Assembly: GCA_002327445.1 (NCBI GenBank)
Contig: DCWA01000006.1
Location: 31,612-95,611 of the forward strand
Direction of reading: 5' to 3'
Origin: Desulfobacteraceae bacterium UBA2174
GTDB lineage: Bacteria > Desulfobacterota > Desulfobacteria > Desulfobacterales > UBA2174
DNA length: 64,000 bases
The translations under genes and the position numbers were made by a program. Position 1 is the first letter of the stretch. Every line of letters starts with the position of its first letter. The notes beneath the pieces are model-generated. The model ran no database searches. It saw only the letters and a program-made list of their open reading frames with translations, and was not told the origin of the DNA. Of this stretch, positions 1 to 8,659 are shown piece after piece.

Positions 1-2
1 GC

Positions 3-617
3 CTCCGGACCCTCCCGCCCGACGACTGCCGTCTCCAGCCTTTCAACCGGTGGCAGAGCACCAAGGGGATCACGGCCACCACGGTGCTCATCGTCCTGTT
101 TTTCACCGGGATTCCGCGCGAGTTGTCCGCCCTGGCCATGGCGGGGCTGCTCCTGTGCAGCCGACGCATGAAGTCCCGCGAGATCCTCGCCCTGGTCGAC
201 TGGCACCTGATCACCCTGTTTTGCGCGCTGTTCATCGTCATCGAGGGGATCAGCCTCCAGGGGGGGCCGGAATGGATGCTGGACAGGCTGGCCGCCCGGG
301 GAATTTCGCTTCGCGATCTGCCCGTGCTCGCCGGAGTCGCCGCCCTTTTGAGCAATCTGGTGAGCAACGTGCCGGCCGTGATGCTGCTGGTGCGCTTCCT
401 GGATGCGGGGGCACCGGCGCAGTGGTACACCTTGGCGGTGGCCAGCACCTTCGCCGGCAACCTGATTCTCATCGGCTCCATCGCCAACCTTATCGTGGTG
501 GAGCAGGCGCGCAACTGCGGGGTAGAGATCGGTTTCGTCGAGCACGCCCGGGTGGGGATCCCCACAACCCTGGCGAGCCTGGCGGTGCTTTGGGGATGGA
601 TCCATTTGGCCGGATGA
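3..617 (+). CDS. Anion/arsenite-type permease, C-terminal part (5' truncated)
   Basis: The reading frame is open from the window edge, so the start lies upstream. The visible 204 residues are mostly hydrophobic, with about five membrane segments. Two motifs of the ion transporter (ArsB/SLC13/CitM-like) superfamily are visible: SNVPAVMLL around the middle and GNLILIGSIANLIVVEQA near the end. The family moves inorganic or organic anions, or Na+/H+, across the inner membrane; the substrate cannot be told from this part. The protein ends in a typical short hydrophobic segment and stop. A 296-base gap separates it from the next gene, so they need not be cotranscribed. Confidence 0.65.
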   Translation, partial: LRTLPPDDCRLQPFNRWQSTKGITATTVLIVLFFTGIPRELSALAMAGLLLCSRRMKSREILALVDWHLITLFCALFIVIEGISLQGGPEWMLDRLAARGISLRDLPVLAGVAALLSNLVSNVPAVMLLVRFLDAGAPAQWYTLAVASTFAGNLILIGSIANLIVVEQARNCGVEIGFVEHARVGIPTTLASLAVLWGWIHLAG

Positions 618-695
618 GCGGCTCGGAAAAGGTTGCAGGTTTCGGGTTTCAGGCTTGGGAATGGGGAAAGGGCCGGCTGGTGGTGGAGGAAGGGG

Positions 696-729
696 AAGGT
701 CCGAAATTCACCTCCCGAAATCGGACCTT
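696..729 (+). terminator. Hairpin downstream of the permease, possible terminator
   Basis: A perfect 9-bp stem (AAGGTCCGA with TCGGACCTT) encloses a 16-nt loop. Only three T residues follow, so it is a weak intrinsic terminator at best. The rest of 618-913 shows short TTTCGGG/TTTCAGG repeats near 644-660 and no gene. Confidence 0.35.
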
Positions 730-913
730 TCGGCAACCGCCAAAAGGGTCAAAAAATGCTGTCCTTAGCATCCGATTTCGGTTAATAGAGCCCACACGGA
801 GCGAGGTGGAACCGACCTGGACCAACGGGTTCCACCTGCCGCGCCGCCCCCGTCACCGATGGGAGCGGCGGCCGCCGCTTTTCCGTTGGCAGACCAGATT
901 CTTAGGATTGCGC

Positions 914-2323
914 ATGAGCAGCGCACCAAAACGCATCCTCGTCATCTCCGCCGATCCGTCCCATTGCAACGCCATCGAGGCGGCTCTCAAGGACCGTTAC
1001 CGGGTCCAGGGGGCAAGTGCCCTCGCGCGCGGGTTCGAGCTGTTCCAGGCCCAGCGCTATGAGGTCACCTTCATCGACTTGGCCGCCTTGGCCGAGGGCG
1101 AGCGCCCCGTGGATTACAAGCAGGCGCTCAATCGGTTTTTTCAGGTCTACCCCACCGCCGGCGTCGTGGTGATGTGCACCCCGGCGACCCTGCGCGAGGC
1201 GGTGGCCGCCGTCAAGGCCGGGGCCAACGATTATTTGATCTGCCCGGTGGAATCCGACGAGGTCAAGCTGATCATCGATCATTTCTTCGATGCGCGGATC
1301 CGAGAGAGCGAACTGGACTACCTCTGGGATCAGTTCTGGGAAAAAGACGCCCTGGACCTGGTGCGCACCCGCAGCCCCTTGATGCGCGGCGTTTTCCAGA
1401 AGCTGCGCTCGGTGGCCCCCACCAAGACCACGGTCCTGCTCACCGGCGAGACCGGCACCGGCAAGGGGGTCATGGCCCAGTTGATTCACAAGCACAGCAA
1501 CCGGCGGGACCGGCAATTCATAAGCGTCCACTGTGGCGCCATTCCCGATACCCTGCTGGAGAGCGAACTGTTCGGGCATGAAAAGGGCGCCTTCACCGGC
1601 GCCACCCGGCGCAAGCTCGGCAAGTTCGAAATCGCCAGGGACGGCACGATTTTCCTGGACGAGGTGGCCTCCATCAGCGCCGCGGCCCAGGTCAAACTGC
1701 TCAAGGTGCTTCAGGAGCGGACTTATGAGCGGGTCGGTGGGGAGCAGACCCTCGAGGCCCAGGCGCGCATCATCGCCGCCACCAATATGGATCTGAAGGA
1801 GATGACCGAGGCCGGAACCTTTCGCAAGGACCTGTTCTACCGGCTCAACGTCTTTCCTATCGAAATCCCGCCCCTGCGTGAACGCAAGGAGGACCTTTCG
1901 CTGCTGGCCGAGTTGTTCGTTCAGCGGCTCAATCAGTTCTACAACAAGGAAATTGCCGGGGTTCACCCGGCGGTGCTCGGCGCTTTCGATGCCTACGACT
2001 GGCCCGGAAACATCCGGGAACTGGAGAATCTCATCGAGCGGGCCTACATCCTGGAAACGAGCAAGCTGCTAACGCCGGAGAGCTTCCCTGGCGAGTTGTT
2101 CAGCACCGCGCCCGTCGCCCAGGTCCCCATGGACGCTTCTCACACCCTGGCCGAGGTCCGGCGCCGCGGCATCGAACACATCGAGCGGCAGTATCTCAAG
2201 GAGTTGCTCACCGCCCAGCACGGCCGGATCAAAAACTCCGCCGAACAGGCCGGCATTACCACCCGCCAACTTCACAAGTTGCTCACCCGTTATCATATCC
2301 ACAAGGAAGACTACAAAAACTGA
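914..2323 (+). CDS. Sigma-54-dependent transcriptional activator with degenerate receiver domain
   Basis: The 469-residue NtrC-type regulator starts at an ATG after a short leader. Residues 1-125 form a receiver fold with Asp55 as the possible phosphoacceptor, but the usual acidic pair is replaced by Ser12-Ala13 and the conserved Lys of the KP motif is Cys110. Residues about 155-385 are the AAA+ domain: Walker A GETGTGK at 178-184, the sigma-54 contact loop GAFTGA at 225-230, and Walker B FLDEVAS. A Fis-type helix-turn-helix closes the protein. No histidine kinase is adjacent. The AAA+ domain should open sigma-54 promoters by ATP hydrolysis; whether the receiver is phosphorylated is doubtful. 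The targets are unknown. Confidence 0.9.
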   Translation: MSSAPKRILVISADPSHCNAIEAALKDRYRVQGASALARGFELFQAQRYEVTFIDLAALAEGERPVDYKQALNRFFQVYPTAGVVVMCTPATLREAVAAVKAGANDYLICPVESDEVKLIIDHFFDARIRESELDYLWDQFWEKDALDLVRTRSPLMRGVFQKLRSVAPTKTTVLLTGETGTGKGVMAQLIHKHSNRRDRQFISVHCGAIPDTLLESELFGHEKGAFTGATRRKLGKFEIARDGTIFLDEVASISAAAQVKLLKVLQERTYERVGGEQTLEAQARIIAATNMDLKEMTEAGTFRKDLFYRLNVFPIEIPPLRERKEDLSLLAELFVQRLNQFYNKEIAGVHPAVLGAFDAYDWPGNIRELENLIERAYILETSKLLTPESFPGELFSTAPVAQVPMDASHTLAEVRRRGIEHIERQYLKELLTAQHGRIKNSAEQAGITTRQLHKLLTRYHIHKEDYKN

Positions 2324-2573
2324 AAAAAGGAACACCGGATTCTTCCCGTCGACGAAGTGGAACGTCCGGTTCCGACGCCCGACGGGTTGACGGGCCGGAT
2401 GGACGATGCCGCGGCAGGGTGCGATGCCATGGGAAAGCTTGCCCGTGGCCGACGCGCGGGGCGTGATGGCTGCCGGCAATCGATTCACGCCGACTGTTGG
2501 CACGTCTGTTGCTCTGCTGGGGTAAGTTTGAAAGCAGGCGGACAGGTCCGTCCAGGGACAAGAAGGAGGAGAG

Positions 2574-2867
2574 ATGCGTCGGATGGGGAGTTGGACCCCG
2601 GTGTTTGCCGTGGCGGTGGTGGCGGCGCTGGTGACCCTGGCGGGGGCCGGCGAGGTGCCCACGGTGGAGCTGACCGGGGAAATCAACGAGATCTACCAGT
2701 TGGTCACCGAAGGCGGAGAAGTCTACGAGATCGGCATCAACGATGTGGGCAACGACCTGGTGGACAGCCACATCAACGAGAAGGTGCGCGTCCGCGGGAC
2801 GATCAGCACGGCGGAAGACGGCGCCCGGGTCATCATGGTGACGTCTTTTGAAGTGATCTCCGAATAG
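2574..2867 (+). CDS. Small exported protein, OB-fold-like, function unknown
   Basis: A 97-residue protein with a strong ribosome binding site (AAGGAGGAG) and an N-terminal signal peptide (positive MRRMGSW, then a hydrophobic stretch to about residue 25 ending in AGAGE). The mature part is a short beta-rich domain with a pattern G-x-I ... YEIG ... NEKVRVRGTI ... that resembles small OB-fold/BOF-like domains. The next gene encodes a cytoplasmic protein with a similar pattern. I do not recognise the family firmly; placement in the periplasm is inferred from the signal peptide. Confidence 0.7.
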   Translation: MRRMGSWTPVFAVAVVAALVTLAGAGEVPTVELTGEINEIYQLVTEGGEVYEIGINDVGNDLVDSHINEKVRVRGTISTAEDGARVIMVTSFEVISE

Positions 2868-2893
2868 CGGCCCGCCTTCGCGAGGCGCCTTGC

Positions 2894-3202
2894 ATGAAAA
2901 AAAGAAAAGACTTCCGCGACCAGGAAACTCGAGAAACCATTGCTGGCGTCGTGACGCCTTGCGGATGGGACGAGAACGGCCGGATCACCGCGGTGATGCT
3001 TTCGGCCCTGGACGATGAAGAGTATCTGATCGAGAACGGTGAAAAATTCATCGACCTCGTCCATCACAACGTCCGGGCCAGCGGTGTCGTGAAGCGCGAT
3101 CCCAAGCGTTTTCGCACCATCACCATCAAGAAGATCGTTTTGACCGAGCCCCCCGCCCCGGAAGAAACCGAGGACGGTTGGATCATCGAATCCCGAGGCT
3201 GA
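2894..3202 (+). CDS. Small conserved-looking protein, OB-fold-like, function unknown
   Basis: A 102-residue protein 26 bases after the previous gene and probably cotranscribed with it. It has no signal peptide and a basic N-terminus. A beta-strand pattern (IAGVVTPCGW, YLIENGEKFIDLVHHNVRASGVV, ITIKKIVL) parallels that of its neighbour, suggesting a duplicated small beta-barrel fold, one exported and one cytoplasmic. The acidic, proline-rich tail (EPPAPEETED) is probably disordered. No catalytic motif is visible. The ribosome binding site is weak. Confidence 0.6.
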   Translation: MKKRKDFRDQETRETIAGVVTPCGWDENGRITAVMLSALDDEEYLIENGEKFIDLVHHNVRASGVVKRDPKRFRTITIKKIVLTEPPAPEETEDGWIIESRG

Positions 3203-3304
3203 CGCGCTTCTCCCGGTGTGCGCGGAAAAAATGCCACCCCCAAAAGGGCGGCGGACGGCCCGAATGGGGGCGCTGACCGCCGACGCCGGCGGGATTCACT
3301 TTTA

Positions 3305-3324
3305 GGCCGCCCCGACGGGCGGTC
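3305..3324 (+). promoter_or_regulatory. Hairpin in the 5' leader of the HU gene
   Basis: An 8-bp GC-rich stem (one G-T pair) with a CGAC loop sits directly before the ribosome binding site GAAAGGAGC of the HU gene. It could be a leader structure or the end of an upstream transcript; there is no T-run. Confidence 0.3.
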
Positions 3325-3345
3325 CCCGAAAGGAGCATACAACGC

Positions 3346-3618
3346 ATGAACAAACAGGAACTGATTGTCGAAGTCGAAAAGGCGATAGCCGACCGCAAAG
3401 CGGCCCGTACCGCGGTGGAAAGTCTGTTACAGCGCATCGAACAGGCGCTGCAGAAAGGGGATGCGGTCACGTTGACCGGTTTCGGCGCCTTCAAGGTGAT
3501 CGAGCGCCGGGCCCGCACCGGCAGAAACCCGAAAACCGGTGCGCCTCTGCCCATCCCGGCCCGCCGCTCGGTGACTTTCACGCCGGGAAAAACTCTGCGC
3601 GAGGCCGTTGTCGACTGA
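3346..3618 (+). CDS. HU/IHF-family DNA-binding protein
   Basis: A 90-residue nucleoid protein. The N-terminal helical half (MNKQELIVEVEKAIADRK) is followed by the family signature around residues 45-65 (GFGAFKVIERRARTGRNPKTG), which forms the beta arms that bend DNA. The length is that of a normal HU subunit. It is the second HU-type gene in the window (the other lies at 25847-26125, minus strand) and is quite divergent from it, so the two may form different homodimers. Good ribosome binding site 9 bases before ATG. Confidence 0.93.
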   Translation: MNKQELIVEVEKAIADRKAARTAVESLLQRIEQALQKGDAVTLTGFGAFKVIERRARTGRNPKTGAPLPIPARRSVTFTPGKTLREAVVD

Positions 3619-3921
3619 GACTTTCCCGCCATTGTTCTTCATGTCATCAAGGGGTGGGGATTGGGATCTGCAAGCGTCTGGGAAAAAACACCCGGGGAGC
3701 GGTTTCCCGCCGCGAACGACCGGGACCGGTTACGACGGTTGGTCAGGCGGAAAGCTGTTCTGCCGGAAGGTCCGCGCATGCCAGGCGTTTTTCACCGGGG
3801 AGTCGGGTTTGACAGGCGTCCGGCGCCGATGTACATGAAAAACGACACCGCATCCAATGCCTGATCCGCTTGCGAAAACCGGCTGGACGCCAGACCGGGT
3901 TTGGCCTCAAGGAGGACAGCA
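3619..3921 (+). other. Gene-free stretch (303 bases)
   Basis: No convincing gene, RNA or repeat is visible. The only landmark is the ribosome binding site AAGGAGG just before the next gene. Confidence 0.4.
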
Positions 3922-4194
3922 ATGCACGACTCCCACGACTACTTGCATGGGCACGATCACCACCATCACGATGCGCCGACGGACTTGCCCTTCGCCGCCA
4001 AACTGACCAAACGGCTCGAAAACTGGCATCGGCACAACGAAGACCATCTCGGCGACTATGTGCAATGGGTGGAAGAGGCCGCCGATCAAGGGTATCCGCA
4101 GGTGGCGGCCCATCTTCGGGAAGTGGTCGAGATGACCCGGCAGATCAGCGATCGGATTGCCAAGGCCCTCGCGGCGGCCCAGGCGAAAAAGTAA
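3922..4194 (+). CDS. Small histidine-rich protein, possible metal-binding protein
   Basis: A 90-residue protein with strong ribosome binding site CAAGGAGGACAGC, which decides this start over in-frame upstream positions. The first 20 residues are a His/Asp-rich metal-chelating tail (HDSHDYLHGHDHHHHD), followed by a small all-helical domain (LTKRLENWHRHNEDHLGDY and a C-terminal helix with IAKALAAAQAKK). No signal peptide. Such His-rich tails occur in nickel storage and delivery proteins, and this gene lies 600 bases upstream of a nickel hydrogenase operon, so a nickel-handling role is possible. That is inference; the family is not recognised. Confidence 0.7.
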   Translation: MHDSHDYLHGHDHHHHDAPTDLPFAAKLTKRLENWHRHNEDHLGDYVQWVEEAADQGYPQVAAHLREVVEMTRQISDRIAKALAAAQAKK

Positions 4195-4810
4195 AGCGAT
4201 CGCAGCCCTGATGAATTTTCCGCGATAGGCGATTTCCGCGACCCACACCAGCGTGGCCCCCTCCTTTTGCACAATGAACCGGATGTGGCGGGACGACGGC
4301 ATCGGCGTCTCCCGGACCCCGGTTTCCATCAAGGTGATCCCCCGGCGAGTTTTTCCATGGTCAACCGCCTCCGCCGGGGAAGCCCCCTCCTCATATCGGT
4401 GATTTCCGGTTCGCACCTATCTGAGGATTTCAACCCGGCCGCGATGTCCAGGATCCGGTGGCCGGTCATTGTTGCTCCTTCGGCCGCCCGCGACCCGTGG
4501 GCAGTTTCCCTGACATCCGCCGCCCGCGGCAGTAGTCATCCGCCCAAGCGTAAAATTTCCCCATTCGCCGCCAAAGGGGAGGGCGGATTGCCGGCGCAGT
4601 CCACTGGCAACCCGGTGGCCGCCGAAAATGGTGGGTCGGGCGATTCCAAGAGAAAGTGGAACGGATGAGCCAAAATTTCTGTTGCCATCGATGGGGAAAT
4701 TAGTTATGCAGAAATAAAAGTTTGCAATATTGGCATAAGGGTTGATGCAAATATTGCACAAGATTGCACAAATTTTTTCCATCACAACCCAAGATCGTGG
4801 GGTGCGGATC
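4195..4810 (+). other. Gene-poor stretch upstream of the hydrogenase operon
   Basis: About 600 bases without a convincing gene on either strand. GC content drops sharply after about 4670, as expected of a promoter region, and the last 60 bases carry TTGCA-rich direct repeats described separately. Confidence 0.4.
4753..4772 (+). promoter_or_regulatory. Tandem 10-bp direct repeat upstream of the hydrogenase operon
   Basis: ATTGCACAAG is followed directly by ATTGCACAAA, in an AT-rich patch with further TTGCA/ATGCAA words at about 4716 and 4745. This is a possible operator for the hydrogenase operon. No sigma-54 promoter with correct GG-N10-GC spacing is present here. Confidence 0.3.
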
Positions 4811-5599
4811 ATGCTCAAACGCATTTACGAAAAGCCCCGGTTGGTGTTTGGCTGCGGCAACCCCTTGTTCGGAGACGATGGATTCGGCGCCGAGGTGATC
4901 CGGCTGCTCGAAACCGAGTACCACCTCCCGAACGACGTGGCCTGCCTGGATGTGGGCACTGCGGTGCGCGACATCCTTTTCGACATGCTCCTGTCGGGCA
5001 AGTATCCCCGACAAATCATCATTGTCGATGCCATGGCCTTCAAGGAGGCGGCGCCTGGCGAAATTTGCGAGATCGGCCTCGACGACATTCAGCCGGCCAA
5101 GATCGTCGACTATTCGCTGCACCAGTTTCCCACCACCAACATGCTCAAGGAGCTGCGGCAACACACCGATATCGACGTCCGCATCCTGGTGGTCAACCCC
5201 GCGGTGATTCTTCCCGAGGTGCATCCCGGCCTTTCGGAGCCGGTGCAGGCCGCGGTGCGGCCCATGTGCGAGCGGATACTGGGTCTGCTGGCGCCGGTTT
5301 CCCAGGGCAGCCCGGGAGGCGATGCCGGAGGCCGCAGCCTCGTTTTCCGGGTCGGTGCCCTCGCCGCCCACCTCGGGGTGCACCGCAACACCGTGACCAA
5401 CTGGATCAAGACCGGCAAGCTGAACGCCCGGCCCACCATCGGCAAGAAATACCTTGTCGAGGAAACGGAGCTTGAGCGGTTTGCCCGGGACGCGGGCATC
5501 GAACAAGCCGCCTGGCGGACCGCGATGGATGCCGGGACCCGTCATTCGCTGGTTCCCGGCGCTTTCCTTTCCACTCCTTCTGACCAGAAAGAGGTTCCC
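4811..5599 (+). CDS. Hydrogenase maturation protease domain plus helix-turn-helix, in frame with hdrA
   Basis: The first about 190 residues are a HycI/HyaD-type endopeptidase: GCGNPLFGDDGFGAEVIRLL at the N-terminus carries the nickel-sensing GN-x(4)-DDG motif, followed by VDAMAF (metal-binding Asp) and a conserved His in SLHQFPT. Such enzymes clip the C-terminal tail of a NiFe hydrogenase large subunit after nickel insertion; the substrate here should be MvhA, six genes downstream. A MerR/excisionase-like helix-turn-helix follows at about residues 180-235 (LAAHLGVHRNTVTNWIKTGK). There is no stop codon before hdrA: the frame runs through a Pro/Ser/Thr linker into HdrA. The end given is the base before the likely hdrA start. 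It could be a true fusion or an unusual read-in arrangement. Confidence 0.8.
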
Positions 5600-8500
5600 A
5601 TGTCCCAATCCTCCATCGGAGCGGTAATGGTCGTCGGCGGCGGCATCGCCGGCATCCAGGCGACCCTCGACCTGGCCGAGTCCGGCTTCTTCGTCCACAT
5701 GGTGGAAAAGAGCGCCGGCATCGGCGGGGTCATGGCGCAGTTGGACAAGACCTACCCCACCAACGACTGCGCCATGTGAATCATCTCCCCGAAACTGGTC
5801 GAGGTCGGCCGGCATCTCAACGTGAACCTGCTCACCCTTTCCGAAGTCGTCGGTGTTTCGGGCCGGGAGGGCAACTTCACCGTCACCGTCAAGCAGCATC
5901 CCCGTTACATCGACATGGACAAGTGCATCGCCTGCGGGCTGTGCGCGGAAAAATGCCCCAAGAAGGTCGAAGACGAATTCAACATGGGGCTCAACAAGCG
6001 CAAGGCGGTCTACATCAAGTACGGCCAGTCCGTGCCGCTCAAATACGCCATCGATCCGGCCCACTGCATCTACTTGACCCGGGGCAAGTGCCGGGCCTGC
6101 GAGAAGTTCTGCCCCACCGGGGCCATCAACTTCGACGATAAGGAAAAGATCGTCACCCTCCAGGTGGGGGCGGTGATCCTGGCCCCCGGCTACAAGCCCT
6201 TCGATCCGTCGCCCTACGATTTCTACGGGTACAAAAAGATCGGCGATGTTGTCACCAGCCTGGAGTACGAGCGGCTGCTGTCGGCCAGCGGGCCGTGCAT
6301 GGGACATCTCAAGCGCCCCTCGGACAACCGCGAGCCGCGCCGCATCGCCTGGATCCAGTGCGTCGGCTCCCGCAGTACCAACCGCTGCACCAACGCCTAC
6401 TGCTCCAGCGTTTGCTGCATGTACGCCATCAAGCAGGCGCTGGTGACCGCCGAACACCTCACCGGCGACGGGTTGCAGCAGAGCATCTTCTACATGGACA
6501 TCCGCAGCCCGGGAAAGGAGTTCGAACGCTTCTACGAGGACGCCCGGGCCAAGGGGGTCAACTTCGTGCGCGCCAGGCCGCATTCCATCGATCCGGGGCC
6601 TGACGGCCACGGCGTGCGCCTGCGCTACACCACCGAAGCCGGCGAGACGCTGGTGGAAGACTTCGACATGACGGTTCTGTCTGTCGGGCTGGAGGCCCCG
6701 GCCGACGCGCGCCAGATCGCCGACACCTTCGGCATCACCCTCGATGAATTCGGATTTGCCAGGACCGAGGCCTTTGCGCCGGTGAGCAGCACCCGGCCGG
6801 GGGTCTTTGTCACCGGCGCCTTCCAGGGCCCCAAGGCGATTCCGCGATCGGTGGCCGAGGCCTCCACGGCGGCGGCCGAGGCGGCCCACCTGCTCATCGA
6901 CGCCCGCGGCACCCTCACCCATGAAAAAACCTATCCGGCCGAAAGGGACGTCTCCGGCGAAGCGGCGCGCATCGGCGTTTTCGTCTGCTCCTGCGGCATC
7001 AACATCGCCGGGGTGGTGGATGTGAAGGCGGTGGCCGCCTATGCGGCCACCTTGCCCAACGTGGTCTTCGTGGACAACAATCTGTTTACCTGCTCGGCCG
7101 ACACCCAGGTTCTGATCGCCAAGAAGATCGCCGAGCATGGGCTCAACCGCATCGTAGTGGCCGCCTGCACCCCGCGGACCCACGAGCCGCTGTTTCAGGA
7201 AACGCTCAAGGAGACCGGCCTCAACGCCTATCTGATCGAGATGGCCAACATCCGCAACCAGAACGCCTGGGTTCATCAGAAGATGCCCGAGCGGGCCACG
7301 GAAAAGGCCAAGGACCAGGTGCGCATGGCCGTGGCCAAGGCCTCGCGCATGGCCCCGCTGGACCGCCTGCGGGTCGCCGTCAACCAGAAGGCCCTGGTGA
7401 TCGGCGGCGGCGTGGCCGGCATGACCGCGGCCCTGACCCTGGCCGATCAGAAGATCCCCGTCGTGCTGCTGGAAAGCTCCGGTCGTCTCGGCGGCAACGC
7501 CTGGCGCCTGACGGATACCGACACCGGCGTGCCGATCCGTCCGATGCTCGAAGATCTGATCGGCCAGGTGGAAGGCCATCCGGAGATCCGGGTGATGAAA
7601 AACGCCCGGCTCAAGACGGCGGTGGGCTCGGTGGGCAACTTCGTCAGCCAGATCGAGGTAGACGGGCAGACCCTGGCCGTCACCTACGGGGCCGCCGTGG
7701 TGGCCGTCGGGGCCCGGGAGGCGGTGCCGGAGGAATACAGCTACGGCGAAAGCGACCGGGTCATGACCCACCTGGAGTTTGACGCCTTCGCCGATGGCCA
7801 CGGCGTGGAAATCAAACAGGCTTCCAGCGTGGTCTTCATCCAGTGCGTCGGCTCCCGGGAGCCCAAGCGGCCCTATTGCAGCCGGGTCTGCTGCACCCAC
7901 ACGATGAAAAGCGCCATCCGCCTCAAGACCCTCAATCCGGACGTGCAGATTTATGTTCTATACCGCGACATCCGCACCTACGGCAAACGCGAGGTCCTCT
8001 ATCAGAAGGCCCGCGAGCTGGGGGTGATCTTCATCCGCTACGAGGTGGAAAGCAAACCGTCCGTCCGGCCGGAAGCCTCGGGACTGACGGTGTCCGTCTT
8101 CGATCCGATTTTGCAGCGCCCCCTGGAACTGTCCGCCGACTACCTGGTGCTGGCGGCGGCGGTGGAGCCCAATGACGACCGTCAGTTGGTGGAGCTGTAT
8201 AAGTGCGGCCAGAACGAGGACGGTTTTCTCAACGAGGCCCATCCCAAGCTGCGCCCGGTGGACATGTCGGTGGACGGGCTCTTTGTGGCCGGCCTGTGCA
8301 ACTACCCCAAGCCGGTGGATGAAAGCATCGCCCAGGCCAAGGCGGCCGCGGCTCGCGCCGCGGTGCTGCTGGCCCGCCATGAGATGCATCTGGATGCCAT
8401 CAAGAGTTTTGTCACGGCAGATTGCGACGGGTGCGCCCTGTGCGTGGATGTCTGCCCGTACCGGGCGATTTCCCTGGAAGAGTTCCAGGACGCCGATGGC

Positions 8501-8659
8501 CATCCGCGCAAGCGCATCAAAACAGATCCGGCCCTGTGCAAGGGGTGCGGGCTGTGCATGGCCACCTGCCCCAAGGGGGGTGTCCTGGTGCACGGATTCA
8601 CGCTGGAGCAGATCGGCGCCCAGGTGGAAGCGGCGTTGAAAGTGCCTAAAGTGAGCTAA
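5600..8659 (+). CDS. hdrA: HdrA-type flavin/iron-sulfur subunit of heterodisulfide reductase, selenoprotein, large two-flavin form
   Basis: The 1019-residue reading contains an in-frame UGA at codon 60 (5777-5779), where HdrA proteins have the first Cys of the CAMC-ILSP motif; I read it as Sec. The start at 5600 has AAAGAGG upstream. Layout: FAD-binding GGGIAG at 13-18; Sec60; a 4Fe-4S ferredoxin insert with Cys 109, 112, 115, 119 and 156-171; a CVGSR...YCSSVCC motif near 254-273; a CSCG-x-NIAG domain near 463; a second FAD fold with GGGVAG near 602 and a second CVGSR/YCSRVCC motif; and a C-terminal two-cluster ferredoxin with Cys 942-952 and 980-990. HdrA carries the bifurcating flavin in hydrogenase/Hdr complexes. 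Canonical HdrA is about 650 residues, so this is an extended form. The last codons lie in a dispersed repeat. Confidence 0.9.
5777..5812 (+). promoter_or_regulatory. Recoded UGA (Sec60 of HdrA) and candidate bacterial SECIS hairpin
   Basis: UGA at 5777-5779 is followed at 5795-5812 by a 7-bp stem (CTGGTCG with CGGCCGG, two G-U pairs) and an AGGU loop that starts 22 nt after the UGA. Bacterial SelB-binding hairpins lie inside the coding sequence just after the UGA and carry a G early in the loop, as here. Open frame and family homology continue unbroken past the UGA. Confidence 0.8.

Noticed and set aside
4267..4668. Possible 133-codon gene upstream of the hydrogenase operon
   Set aside because: No ribosome binding site, low-complexity translation and no recognisable motif.
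4715..4765. Sigma-54 promoter upstream of the hydrogenase operon (TTGGCA ... TTGCA words)
   Set aside because: Distances between the GG and GC elements are 13-14 bases instead of 10.
5777..5779. UGA in hdrA as an ordinary stop, making hdrA a pseudogene
   Set aside because: The frame continues without gap into conserved HdrA sequence, the codon replaces a known ligand Cys, and the same pattern with identical hairpin spacing recurs in mvhD and mvhA.
4700..7900. Very long open frame on the minus strand (over 1000 codons) opposite hdrA
   Set aside because: High-GC shadow of hdrA: Gly/His/Asp/Leu-rich, no family motif, and the opposite strand has strong FAD and Fe-S motifs.
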